Shown in pieces: positions 1 through 30,200 of a DNA stretch of 64,000 bases (the first letter of the stretch is position 1; the number at the start of each line of letters is the position of its first letter). Under the pieces are notes generated by a model. It saw only the letters and a program-made list of their open reading frames with translations, searched no databases and had not been told where the DNA came from. Source of the DNA: Pterois miles (Eukaryota > Chordata > Actinopteri > Perciformes > Scorpaenidae); contig CAMQGK010000144.1 of NCBI GenBank assembly GCA_947000775.1, positions 11,596,001-11,660,000 on the forward strand, in the 5' to 3' direction. A program made the translations under genes and the position numbers.

Positions 1-449
1 AAATGGCAAACTGCAGGCCAACAGGCGACAACAGCTGTCAGTGTGCTGACTTGACTATGACTTGCCCCAAACTGCATGTCATTATCATAAAGTGGGCATG
101 TCTGTAAAGGGGAGACTCATGGGTACCCATAGAACCCATTTTCATTCACATATCTTGAGGTCAGAGGCCAAGGGACCACTTTGAAATTCGCTGTGCCAGT
201 TTTTCCTCACCAAAATTTAACAAACATTTTGAGTGTTATTTAACCTCCATCACAAGCTAGTATGACATGGTTGGTACCAGAGGAGTCCTTAAGTTATCTA
301 GTTTCATATGATACCAGTACCTTCACTCTAACTTTAAAACTGAGTCTGCCTCAACATAAAAATTGCAAATTGTGTTAATGCGTTACAGAAATTTGTGGTG
401 GAAAAATGAATTTGCCTTAACATACTGTTGCGTTAACTTTGACAGCCCT
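1..449 (-). mobile_element. Non-autonomous DNA transposon (GGGCTGTCAA-ended MITE), cut by window edge
   Basis: On the - strand it begins AGGGCTGTCAAAGTTAACGC, a terminus I recognise from abundant fish MITEs with this internal sequence (mixed GTTAACGC/ATTAACGC motifs, the atgggtacccat segment). It continues to the left edge of the window, so the other terminus is not visible. No coding capacity. Confidence 0.65.
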
Positions 450-1301
450 AGTTGTTACCCAATGAGAAAGACAACCAGGGCCAAAGTCTGCTGATCTCTA
501 GTCAAAGGCTGAGCAGAAATGAGGTTAGGTTCACTGATGTACACACTCCACAGTTGATTTTGTTATCATAGTTTTCATGTTCATATTATACTTAGAAGCA
601 CAGATGGTACATGGAAGAGGAGCAGAGGGAAACTGTAATGTGTGATTCAAACACAAGGACTGGAGGTTAAGTCTATGGGTTATGTATTTTGAGCAAAAAC
701 AAATCTGAGGTGGCATCTAAAGAAGACACAAACTAGACACAATAATAGGGGAAATTCCAAGTCAGCCCAATTTAGCCTTTATAAAAATGCCAAAAAGCAA
801 ACAACAATCTTATCCCATAGAGCTATCACTCTTCTCCTCAGTGGTGTATCAGTTTTCATCCCGAGGGACAATGTACAGTCTCAACAGTAGTGTGGCCTCA
901 ATTTCTCTATTATCTCATGATAATAGATTCACACTAGTTCCTGGCAGAAGCTCAGTCTAACAGCTTGAATAAAAAACCAACACAAAGTGGTGCGGTGTGA
1001 TGATCATTATGTGCTGCAACTAACCACTGATTTCATTATAAACTTATCTGTCATTGTATCGATTAATTGATTAATCATTTCAGTAATAAAATGTAACACA
1101 CAGTCCTAATCCAAAGATATTCAATTTAGATCAATGTAAAAAAAAAAAAAGAGATCAGCAGAAAATGATCATATTTAAAAAGCTTGAACCAGTAACAGTT
1201 TGTTTTTTTCTAGTTGCATTACTTAAATGATTTATCAGTTATCAAACTTTTTGTCACAGTTTTTAAATTTTCTGTTGATTGTCAAATCATCTAATCACTT
1301 T

Positions 1302-1704
1302 AGTGAGGATGCACTGATACCAGATCAGATATCAGGCTGATACTGACTCAGTACAGCAGGACAACAGTTGGATCGGGTATCGGTGACTATGGGGCCAATC
1401 TATTCAACTCACTTCTGTTTATATACTATATACATAGTGTGTATGTGTGTATTTTAATAATAAATAACAATTCAGTAAATGTACTTATGTATTTTTTTGT
1501 TTCATTTTGTTTTACAACGTTAAGAAAGCAATGCTTAAGTCAAGCCTGATGTCTCCTTACACAATGCATGATCCCATTCACTTCCACACAGTGACGGATA
1601 CAGCTTATTAAATAAACACTGGTATCGGATCGGTACTCGGTATCAGCTGATACCCAAAGCCCACTGGTATCGGGACTGAAAAAGTCAGATCGGTGCCACC
1701 CTAC
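1302..1704. mobile_element. hAT-like MITE with (GTATCGG)-rich ends
   Basis: Left end agtgaggatgcactgatacc and the reverse of the right end (agtagggtggcaccgatctg) are imperfect inverted repeats. Both sides carry gtatcgg/ccgatac motifs typical of fish hAT-derived MITEs. No target duplication could be fixed, so the edges are approximate. Confidence 0.5.
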
Positions 1705-1829
1705 TCATCAGCATTCATGGCCAAACACATACGAATAGAGCCAGGTTATACAGTATAGTATGACATTAACACTATACATATGGTGTAAGGATTTTGCAAT
1801 ATTATGAAATAAGGGAAATGTCTTCAGCC

Positions 1830-2085
1830 TCAAGGTAGGGCGACTTTCTGTATTACGTCCATGAGCAATATGATGGTTTCAAATCCACCAGCTGGCTGAA
1901 GACTTTGCATGTTGTGTCTGCTTGGGTTTCCTCTCACTCACTACATGCAGGGTTGGTGAACTGGAACTGGAAATAGCACGCAGGTGTGAATGTGACAGCC
2001 AGGGTGTCTATCACACAATGTGTGCTGACTGAGATAGGCTCCACGAACCTTGTGACCCTGACTGAAAGCAGGGTTATGGATAGGC
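1830..2085 (+). repeat. Decayed copy of the (TGGA)-tailed SINE family
   Basis: Collinear but heavily mutated matches to the younger copies at 17971 and 22837: tgggtttcctc, acatgcagg, cgcaggtgtgaatgtgac, gataggctcca, then a ttatggata end. The tRNA-like head is not recognisable. Confidence 0.45.
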
Positions 2086-3101
2086 TATATTTCCAAGAGA
2101 TCCAGAAAGAAAATATTGAAACTCTGAAAAGACATTTCACAAGTCACATAGCAGAGTTACGGCTCTTTTTTACAGTTGGCAAAAGGCTGGTGCGTTTTGT
2201 GACACCCGGCATTAGGGCTTTGACGTCCATCATAAAGCAGCCATTCAATTGGACAAAAAGGCTATTGATGTCTCTCCACTGAAATAATATTATCACAATA
2301 CAATACAATGAAGGCAGCTGATTGTTATGAGAATCACAAGGGAGCCATGAACATTACATTTGGTCTGATATAGATAAACTACTGAATTGATGTTTTTCAT
2401 CAGTAGAGTTTTAGTAACACAACTAAAACATTAGCAACGAGGCAAGAGGTGAGAAACATACATCAGTGCTTTTCAATGTCTCACACAGTGTTAAGTAGTA
2501 ATTTACATTAGAAAAACGAAAGACACAATCACCAACTCAGGGTACTAAAAAAAGGCTAATGCTGCTCACTGAGGCCCATTCACGAGCATAAAAACAAAAT
2601 AAGGGCTCACATGCTCTGCCTCGCACGTGGCTCACATCCTGCTAGTAGTCAGATCATTGTTCAGGAGCACATTCAAGTCCCTGAAAGCTTTCTGCAAACA
2701 AAATTTCAGTCTGTACCCATTTCATAAAGTCTAAACCATACAGCTGGATTTAATTTAAGATGAAACTTTGCCAGCAAAGCAAAAAGTTAAGGCTTTTCCA
2801 TTATTTGAAGAAAATATACATCAAGAAGAAAGTTATTATACCAAATAAGAATTTTAGGGATGCAAATCTTGTATATACAACCACCATTTTTGAAATGCAC
2901 AAGCTGTAAATGGGCGTCACACTAAAGCTGACGGTCGATTCATCGGGACTTAATCTCTCAGATCAGACATCAAACCAAGCAAGAACACAGGGCACAGAGA
3001 GGACGCAATGAACAAGAGAAGAAATGCTGAGGGATGGGTGGAGGGGGACTAGTCTCACATGCTAATCATCACAAAAAAGTACACCAACTGTGCTGTTACC
3101 T

Positions 3102-3159
3102 TTCCGGTGTGGGGCTTCCTCCTTGAACCACAAGCCGAGCATCACACAATGTGCGTGTG
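3102..3159 (-). CDS. Possible small exon of an unidentified left-hand gene
   Basis: Read on the - strand, a good acceptor (tatgttgttgctatgttcag) precedes 58 nt that stay open, MLGLWFKEEAPHRK when read from its ATG, and end at a donor (GGAAAG|GTAACAG). It lies 1.45 kb downstream of the - strand donor at 4613, so it could be the first coding exon of a gene starting in the CpG island. I do not recognise the peptide and see no further exons to the left; it may be chance. Confidence 0.2.
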
Positions 3160-3477
3160 GCTGAACATAGCAACAACATAAAAAAAATAAATGCTCCATG
3201 CTCTATATGCTATAGGCGTTTGGGTATGTTAATGTGTGACTAAGTGACAAAATAACTCACCATTATACAAATGATCTGTAGACTGAGTTGCACTGAGATA
3301 ATGAGATCCCGTGTACCCAAACACAAACCATATTAATCAGTCTCCTTCAGTTTCCTTCAGTAACAATGATGCACACAAATTCATTTGTGTAAATGTGAGG
3401 AAATTACTAGAGATGGTGTGCACTTGCCATTAGCAGCATGCACATCTGCTGCACTACACCGAAAACAAAAACACAAT

Positions 3478-3494
3478 GGGGGGGGGGGGGGGGG
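3478..3494 (+). repeat. 17-nt G homopolymer
   Basis: Uninterrupted G run. It can form a quadruplex and is a site where sequencing length is unreliable. No gene context. Confidence 0.9.
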
Positions 3495-4449
3495 CGCAAA
3501 TGACAGTACAACAATGACCACCAGACATCTGGTAGAGGATGAGAGCTAAATCCAGCTGGAGATCTTTCACTCAGACTGTCTGTAACCTCCCCCACTCTGC
3601 ACTGTATGAACCAGTGAGACGCCCAGTTAACCTTCCAGAGGGGGACCACGCATGGCATGACATGACATATACAGACCAGTAACTGGCCTACTTCTGAACA
3701 CAGGAGCATCTGTGGTCTGTGTGGTGGGCTGTGTAGGGTAAAATCCTACCTGCTCCAATAACAAGAACTAGGTCTCCATTTAGACGTAAATACATATACC
3801 TAGTGTTGGAAATTAACTGTTTTGGTCCACTGCGGCAAGTGGACTCCATAAACTATCAGGCACCCAGTAGATTACCACTGGGTTGTTTTGGCTGGTGAGA
3901 GAAGCATATTTTAGTATTATTTGACTGGTGGCTGGTGCTAATTTCCAACACCCCTTTATATCCATCATAAGTACAGTTCCTTATTTTGACACTTGTCTCA
4001 TATCTGCCATGTATAAATGCATTAATTCAAATGCGGAACTTATGGATGAAATAGACTGAGAATTGGCTTTATATGTAGATGCAAACAGATGCTTGTTGGA
4101 GTGGGTAATGAGAAAAGTGAGGCTAGAGAGGCATCATACACGCATCACATTCCCACCCTCCTAGGCAGGGTTTACGTGCTATTCAACTGCTGGGAACCGC
4201 GTTTAGAGTGATGCAAAATCAGAAATCCCCTTAGTGAAGCGCTCGGTCACTGTTCTTACCACAGAGAGGTTTCTTTTAAACTAGCTTTGCCATGTACTCT
4301 TATAGTAAATGGCATCTGTTCCCATAACAAGAACCAGCATATACTGTACGTCCACCTTCATGTCTATAAATCACGTGCACAGGGAAGCACAATGTTATCC
4401 ACACGCGCGAGTGGCCTTTACAATTAGTAGCTTCCTGTACTGGTTTGTA

Positions 4450-4990
4450 GTGTCAAGTTGTAAAAAAAACACACACAAAAGGAGCAGATAAAGAGGTCCG
4501 GGCGGCGCGTGTTTTGTGGCACGTTAGTAGCCTAATAACCGCAGAGCGAGTGAGGCGTAAACAGTCGAGTAGAGACGCTAACGGTCAGAAGCAAACCGCC
4601 GCCGCTGCTTACCTTTTGGAGCGACCTCCCTTCTTCTGCTGCGCTGTACCGACCAGTAGAAACAATATCCACTATTCTCATTATCTCCCTCTCTGTCCAG
4701 GGGAGCCGCAATACCGTCACTGTGCTGAAGGTTCGTCCCCGTCTGTCGACTAGCGTCGCTGAAACCGCTGCTGGTCAAGCGTCCGCTCCCCCCCACCACC
4801 ACCACTAGCCCCGGTCCACACTACGGGTCCACATGCCGCGAGCTGTCTGGCGGGCGGCTCGTCTCTGACAGTACGACGCGCGCGCACGAGGCACGCGCAG
4901 CGGCGGGACGAGCTTCGAGTAGAGTGCGCTCACTGAAGGGAAGCATTGGTTTCCGTGTTTAACGTGCACAAATTGACATAAAAAGACGGT
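4450..4990. promoter_or_regulatory. CpG-rich island with divergent splice donors (possible bidirectional promoter)
   Basis: GC- and CpG-rich (for example gcgcgcgcacgaggcacgcg near 4877) between AT-rich flanks. On the - strand, CCAAAAG|GTAAGC gives a donor with exon end at 4613; on the + strand, AAAGACG|GTAAGC gives a donor with exon end at 4988. Open frames through it look non-protein-like, so it would be 5' UTR in either direction. The - strand gene would run out of the window to the left; the + transcript could be a distal first exon of cpt1a. Confidence 0.4.
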
Positions 4991-4999
4991 AAGCCAAGC

Positions 5000-6950
5000 C
5001 ATTGACTTACTAAAACGATACTCAGATTCATCCTTTTATTTTGCATGACAGAGTTTAAGATGCAGTTTTGCTAGCTGATACATTCCTCTGTCTAACGAGA
5101 TGAATGGCAAGCTAACGTTAGCGTGTTAGCTTGTTACATTCATGTTACTTGGGGATTTAGTAAAGACTTAACGGATGTTTAACGATTAAATAAATAGTTG
5201 CAAGGAAAAATAATGGGATGAACAAACTCTTTGACAAAAAAATGGCCGCTGCGCCCTCTGTTGGATAAACACTAGACATACAGGTGATACTGAGATTTGC
5301 CTCTTAGACCTGGTAAATCTGTTTGTTTGGCTTGTAGTCTTAAGATAAAGCAAGGTTTAATTAAGACCTTCATCACAGGTTATGTCCTTAATGTGGACAT
5401 AAACCAAATATTTTTTCCTTCTCAGGTTGTTCATTTGAGGGGTGGTATCCCATTTAGCTGAGATTCTAGCCCTCATTGGACCCCCAAAGAGGTGAACATA
5501 TCTAGTGTTTCACAAGCAAAAATAAATAAGAAGAGACAAGTCAGGAATAAAGTAACTAACGTTTTGTTTAACAAATATATCTTCTTCTTATTCATCCCAT
5601 TAGTCATCTTGTGACTCCTCATATTTATCTCTGGACCTTTTGACCCATACAGGTCAGTGCATAGATGTCTTCACTTAATATGTTGCGGCCTCTGCATCCC
5701 ATTGAATTCAATCATCCCCGTTGTTTTAGGCCGTAACACAAAGAACAAACTGTTGTTTGTTAAGCACAATTGCTGTCACTAGCAAACAGCAGAATACATT
5801 GCAATTAATACAAAATCAAAATCTGTCAGCTCAGTGTCTGTCTGAATAGCCTGTACCAAGGATTGGCCCATTATCTGCAACAGTGTGCAACAGTGCCCCC
5901 TTGTGTCTGGATGTACATTAAGTCCTGTGTTGCTTTTTTTTTCTGTAATATTGAACAGGTTTAACTTCTCTAACCATAAGTCTTTTTCATGGAAGGTCTT
6001 TGACAAGACTAAGCAGGAGAACCACAGGTGTAAAAATTGTGTTCGAGTTAAAAGGTCTGTGGTTTAAAGGCTTAATTCATTTACTAGAGACAGTCTGACT
6101 AAGGTCTTTTCACAGGAGCATAACATACCTGCAGGGTAAACACAGGTGTAACTCATAACATTCATTATGGCCCTGATCTATTGATTTGGGCCAGTTTCCT
6201 GGTATTATGCATGCTGGCTCACTACTGCTGTGAAAAGTTGTATAGTAACTGACACTGACAATCCACAACCTCAAAGGTGAAGATGGCCTTTTTATCATGG
6301 CAGAAAGTCCAGGTTTAATTAATAACATTTACAATGACTACATTCCATTTGGGTGTCCTTATATGCACAAGTTATTATTTAAACTGGCCAGCCCTGCTGC
6401 CAGTGCACAGCCACACAGGTGTTTCCTGTTATCAGTGACTGATTAGACCTTGATTAGAGATCTGGTCCTCAAAGGCCAAGCAAAACCGAATCCTCAAGAA
6501 GAGGTCTGTCAAGTACGGTTTAGGTCACTCAAGGCCACAATTCTTGCCAACCACCACAGGAATCTCAGTTCAGGTCCCATTAGCAATACCTCCAGCTTAG
6601 TTGTGCATTGCTACATCATTTTTTGGCACTAGTGACTCACAGTGAGTAACCCACTAGTGGCGTGCACTAAGAGAGGTGCATGCTGCCTCACTGGAATGTA
6701 TTACAGGGACACTTATGGAACTGAGCCATTTTCAGTATCATCAATTTCACCTGTGCTTTTCATACTATGACAAGTCAAAATGTCTGCTGTGAGAAAAAAA
6801 CAAATTATATAACAACACACTGGCAGCAATTACACAGTAAGTTATGACAATTGCCAAAATGTGTCCCCCTGCACTGTTATATTGTTTTAGGTAATCCAAT
6901 TATTTAGATAATCAGTGAAGCTAAATCTTTATCAGGCTACATTTATTACA
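5000..6950. other. Non-coding interval
   Basis: AT-rich sequence between the two CpG-rich blocks. No exon-like segments with paired splice sites or protein-like translation, and no repeat that I recognise. Confidence 0.35.
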
Positions 6951-6955
6951 TTACT

Positions 6956-7290
6956 GGGGCGGCAGTAGCTCAGTCTGTAGGGAGTTGGCTTGGGAACCGG
7001 AGGGTCACCGGTTCAAGTCCCGACATGGACCAAGAACTGAGTGTGAACTGGTAGCTGGAGAGGTGCCAGTTTACCTCTTGGGCACTGCCGAGGTGCCCCT
7101 GAGCAAGGCACCAAACCCCCAACTGCTCGGGGCGCTTGTCAGGAGCAGCCCCCTCACTCTGACATCTCTCCATTGTTGCATGTTTGTGCATGTGTGTGTT
7201 CGGGTCTGCATCTACCGTGTATAAGTTAACAACAGAGTGAAAAAATTTAATTTCCCCTCGTGGGACTAATAAAGGAATATCTTCTTCTTC
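6956..7290 (+). mobile_element. tRNA-headed SINE, (TTC)n tail
   Basis: The head has a tRNA-like A box (tagctcagtctgtaggg) and B box (ggttcaagtcc) with about tRNA spacing. A body with gagcaaggcaccaaaccccc follows, and it ends cgtgggactaataaaggaat then a TTC-repeat tail. A second copy of the same family is at 28614. It will trigger tRNA finders but lacks the 3' half of a tRNA. Confidence 0.8.
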
Positions 7291-7839
7291 TTCTTAGAAT
7301 TAGAGAATTAGAGTTGTTCCAATACCAATACCTGTATTGGAAATTCACCCAAAACTGCCCAAAATTTGGTACTGGATATCGGTAAGTCTGCCAGTCTCTG
7401 CGCTGATCCAATACCATAATTTCTTAACCCAGGAACCGTAAATCAATTCTTCTTCACCACTCAAAACGGTAGCCTTCACTGTGCTGTTGCCCTGGATGTA
7501 CAGTATCTTGGCTGCAACTACTGTTTTAGGGACAGCTGTCCTACAATGCAATATATTACAATTATCTTGCAAAAATACTACCTTTTATATGTTGTTTTTG
7601 TTGATACGGTGTTATAGAGGTGTCCAAATCAGTATTTCAATGCTTCAAACCCCCAAAACATGGTTTTCAGGACAGCCCTAATTTGTTGCAAGGTTATTGT
7701 GCAGATGATGTATATATAGGGTGAGTTGCCATAAACTGGGACACTGCCTAACATGGGATGCCTGAGCTCCAGTGGGTGTAGGTCTTCTTCAAACAAACAA
7801 GTAAATAAAACTATTGATAGTCCAAAGACTGTGGGACTG

Positions 7840-8022
7840 TAGCCTGTAGGTGTGGATGTGAGTGTGAATGGTTGTCTGTCTATATGTTGTCTGTCTCTAT
7901 GTGCCCTGCGATGGACTGGCGACCTGTCCAGGGTGAACCCCGCCTTCGCCCAATGCCAGCTGGGATCAGCTCCAGCCAACCCGTGACCACTAACGGGATA
8001 AGTGGTTGATGATGGATGGACA
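7840..8022 (+). mobile_element. 5'-truncated (TGGA)-tailed SINE copy
   Basis: Matches only the 3' part of the copies at 17971 and 22837: gtgaatggttgtctgtct, ccctgcgatggactggcgac, aacgggataagtggttg and a gatggatgga tail. The tRNA-like head is absent. Confidence 0.75.
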
Positions 8023-8100
8023 GACAAATCTGAGAAAACTTGGCATTCGAGTACTGATACCATTTCATTTATGAGTATGATTGCTTCCTTTTTTTTTTCA

Positions 8101-8124
8101 TTTTTTTTTTGGGGGGGGGGGGGG
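8101..8124 (+). repeat. T-run followed by 14-nt G run
   Basis: Ten T then fourteen G. Low complexity and prone to length error. Confidence 0.9.
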
Positions 8125-8449
8125 TGATTAGGACACATCCTGGGGATTTTGGAGTGGTACTGGGCTTGGATTTAATGTATTGGTTTCAAATCAGAATATA
8201 TTCCAGAAAGCTGTAATGCAAATAAATGTCCCACATTAGGCTAATTCACCCTATACAAAAAATATACCATGCTAGAGGATTTGATCTATACTGCCCATTC
8301 CTATTGGACTGCATTTGATGATCATGATATGGTATCCATCATCTGTACATGTGCTCGTGGAGTACCGGGTGCATGAAGCGCTCACGGAGCCCGTGATGTC
8401 ATTTCCAGCATGATGTAGGCAGTGTTGTCCTCATACAACCCCTTTCTAT

Positions 8450-8666
8450 AGCACAAGAGGACATAATAATACCGGAGACCTTAAGGGGGCGCTGTTTCCA
8501 CCAGGACGAGCTCCGTCGGCCACTTGACTAAAAAGTGGGCAGGCTGTGTGTACAAGTCTGTGCTCCATTCATGCAGAGTATATTGCAGACCCCGCCGACA
8601 GACGAGCCGTGTCACATCCTCGTCAAAACAGAAAGCTCTGCCGCCTCACACTGATAGAAAGGGTTG
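8450..8666 (+). promoter_or_regulatory. cpt1a: Candidate cpt1a promoter and noncoding first exon
   Basis: A locally GC/CpG-rich block in AT-rich surroundings. It ends in a consensus donor (ggttg|gtgagt, exon end 8666) that would pair with the 5' UTR acceptor at 12048. CPT1A genes usually have a noncoding first exon. The transcription start cannot be seen; no clear TATA box. An alternative first exon ends at 4988. Confidence 0.5.
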
Positions 8667-11600
8667 GTGAGTACTAATGTGCATTTTACACTACGTGTCT
8701 CTGCGTCGTCTTGACTCTCTCGGCAGTTTTGGAAGTAGCTGTTCAAATATGGCTGCAAGGTTTTAAGAAAAAAAGAAGCTCGACAAGCGAAACAAAAAGC
8801 TGTCGGTATTTGTGCGCTGTGGCTGTCAGCTGGTTGTATTTCCTTGTCGGCGGAGCGCCCGGAGCTGTGCGGTGTTTCCTTCATGACGTGCAGTGAGATT
8901 TTTTCACCTTCGCATCGACATAACCGGGCGGCTGCGTGCTTATTTGGCCTGTAGCGGTCAGTAATGAAGTTTACAGGCAAATCTTGGCTTACAAAGGTCG
9001 AAACTAAACCTTGAGGAAAAACTTATCTATTGCACTCACAGCCATGTCGTTGTTTTTTAAACAGCAGGTTGTATAGATATGTTGTAAAGGCCTCTCGTGA
9101 ATAGCTGCATCAAACATTAATCCTGTTATGACTTAATTGTGTTGTGATATTATGTTGAACAGTCCAGGTAGGGCCTGGTTACACTCCTGCATTGTTCATA
9201 ACATGAATGTAGGCAAAAGTCCAAGTAGAGGTCATCCAGTGACAACTATCTACATGGCAGCTCTATAACAACAAATACAGTTATATAGTAATAATAGTAA
9301 TAATGCCACAGTGTCGTATGTCTGTGCTTGTAATGTGTGATAGTAGCTATAGAGACATTTAGACAAGGTGTGTAAATGGCACCTGCCAGTGAAGGTCAGT
9401 AAAAGCTGATTTGTCCTTTTTTTGTAACAGCATCATAAAAGCAGACACTTGGCTTGTTTACATGGGACTGATAGCGCTGGTTACTTTGATAAATAATAAC
9501 AATATAGTTTATTGGCATGGGGTGGGGGTGGGGGGTGCACACACTGGTGACCCCATTTCAACCAGGCCACGTGGGCAGGATACTTGCTATAACACTGAAA
9601 TAAATGTAACCCACGCATGCCGAGTATTTGTCGGGAGTTAATTTGTGTTATGTTGAAGTGTTCAGTAATGACAAAGGGGTTTATGGGGTGGATGATGTGG
9701 CGTTAGGGGTCGTAATGCAGATAGGCAACGTTAGACGGGGGTAGTAGGCATGACTGTTTTAGCATCTAAATATTGAACATGGGCAATTATAAAGTATTCA
9801 AAACAAACTATGTTTCGGGTGGCTTCATTGTGACCATAACATATGCTTGCCGGCATAGGAGGATTTGTGAGTACTCTGTTGCCGGTTTTGCCCGGTATCC
9901 AAGCGGCGCAGCGCTGCGACCTTTCCCCCAGTTTCTGCAGCACAGGGTGGATCATGTGATGTTGGAAAGTAGCTGGGGGAGGGGACTGTCTTCTTGAAAC
10001 ACTGTGTAGCTGCTCTGTGGATGGTGCTGCTCTTTCCGAGGACTGACAACATAGAAACGACGTGTCCTGCTTTCAGAGTGTACACGTTGAATGAAATAAA
10101 AAATGGACTCTGCAAAAACAGAAAGAACAAAAACACATTGCTTCTCAAAAACGCAGTGCAGAGAAGCATTGCTGTCGTCTCAACGAAAAGGAAAGTGAAA
10201 ACCTAATACAGCATACCATTACCATAGGATGCCAAACGTTCACGTTACTGTGGAAACATCAGTTTTTTATGATCAGTGTAATTTACGCCCAGTTGTACAC
10301 TTTCCCAGTCGTTTTAGGCAGTTATTATATGCATGCTCATGTGGTGCCGTTATTTCCGACAGCAACTGAAGGCAACTGCAAACAGCATGTCCCCCACCAT
10401 GCCACAACCAGAGTTTCATCATTCAGATGGCGGTCTGTACTTCACACATGCTGTTGGTGTCCCATACCAGTGTTGATCAAATGATTTATATCACATTATA
10501 AGTGAAGACATGTTTTCTGGGCCTCGTAAGCCATGAAAAATACCTGCTATATAGGCTACATTACAGGAAAAGGATCACTTTATATTAGGGATTACCATTT
10601 TATATCACGTCACATCCCAATAGAGGGATTTCCAATGAGAAAAAATCCTCCTATCTTGAAAGTATGCCTAAAATACTGTTCTAATGTATACAACTTGTCA
10701 TAGGCTCATTCACAAGTCATCTAAAGTGGTACATTATATATAACAGATTTGCATCCAGATATGCATAGGTAAACATATAAAGCCAATACCTTTGTAATGC
10801 TAACCATCTTGCCTCAGTTGCATAATCAGTTAATACAAAAATGCTAATTAAATTGTTATATTAGAAGCCTTGCTAGATCCCTAATTACAAAAGACAGGAA
10901 AGCTGCAGTATTAGAGACTGGGTAAGGTAAGCACCGACACGACCCACTTGCCAAAATATGAGCTTTAGACCAGACTCCCCCTTTGATCAAGGTTATTTCC
11001 CAGAGCTTCCTTTATTGAGGAGATTGTGTGTCAAGAAGTCCTCCACTAAGCTTTCCCTTGCCTCCCCACTCCCTTCTCCTTTTATCTCTCTCACAATAAC
11101 AAGTTAAAACTAACTGAATTCAGTTTGCATCCTAACTTTATTTAAAAATGCAATAGCTCACTTTGAAAAATTAAAATAAAAGGAGCCTCTAGTTTAGAGT
11201 AAAATAGTTTCCCTTGCATCTGCTCTTTTGTAGTAAAGGATAAGAGTTGCCACACCTGCCTAACCAGTTCATTAATGGCTAACCGTAGCACATCGTACCT
11301 CTCAGTGCATCTCCTTTAGGGGTCAGCTTGCAGTTTAGTTGATATAGTAACAAAAAAGAAAAACTTGCATATCCAGCTGATCCATGAAGGTCATCCTCTA
11401 TTTATGGTATTTCCTCATAAAGGCATGCATCTTTTGTAATTATTAAAATACTAATATTTAATAATCATTCATACTAAGCATTTTAATGCAGGAAAATAGA
11501 AAAATGTGGTACTTGTGGTACAATATGGGCTTCAATAACTAAGTGGACTCAAGACTTCAGTCCTGGACACTTTACACTTTCAGGGCTGTAACAGTTTTGC

Positions 11601-12048
11601 CTCTAAACCTATATACGGTGAGTAATCTTGGAGTTATCCATCTAACTCATTGTTAAATCTGCGTCAGTGTTGCTTTTAAATCCATTCCTAGACAGTGCCT
11701 GTTTACCTGCAAAGAGCTTAAACTGAGTAAATTTTGTGAATTGGCAGCCTGCAGTGCCCTCAAGGTATAACTACTACTGATTTCAAAGAAGTGTCTAACA
11801 GGAGCTGGCCAAATATGTTCTGATATTTGCCTGGTTGTTGTGATCTGATCATTGTTGAAGTCCATATCCATGTTAACCTAACGTTGTGATGAATTCACAC
11901 TATCCACATAAACATGAAGTGAGATTGTAACTAAGAAGAGTTAAGATGTCGGTGGGTCAATGTTTTTGACCTGCATTTTCCATTTTCCTTTTTAATGTTT
12001 GACATAATGTTCCTCTTCACTAACTGTATTACCTTGTCTTACTTTCAG
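8667..12048 (+). other. Presumed intron 1 of cpt1a
   Basis: 3.4 kb between the candidate noncoding exon and the first coding exon. It contains a few CpG-containing patches (about 9500-9960) but no exon-like open segment that I can defend and no recognisable repeat. Confidence 0.4.
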
Positions 12049-12072
12049 TGACCCTGCACAGTAGTCGCCACC

Positions 12073-30200
<18,128 letters not shown>

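Larger units (their letters stand above)
450..3100. other. Non-coding flank, AT-rich with old repeats
   Basis: No protein-like exon found on either strand. Contains the repeat copies listed separately at 1302-1704 and 1830-2085, an A-run at 1139, and otherwise unremarkable AT-rich sequence. It could be intron or 3' UTR of a - strand gene starting near 4.6 kb. Confidence 0.4.

Noticed and set aside
6966..7020. tRNA-like sequence with A and B boxes
   Set aside because: It is the head of a SINE: it lacks a proper acceptor stem and 3' half and is followed by a SINE body found again at 28614.
7629..8138. 169-aa - strand ORF
   Set aside because: It runs antisense through the SINE 3' end at 7840-8022 and low-complexity T/G runs; no protein family resemblance.
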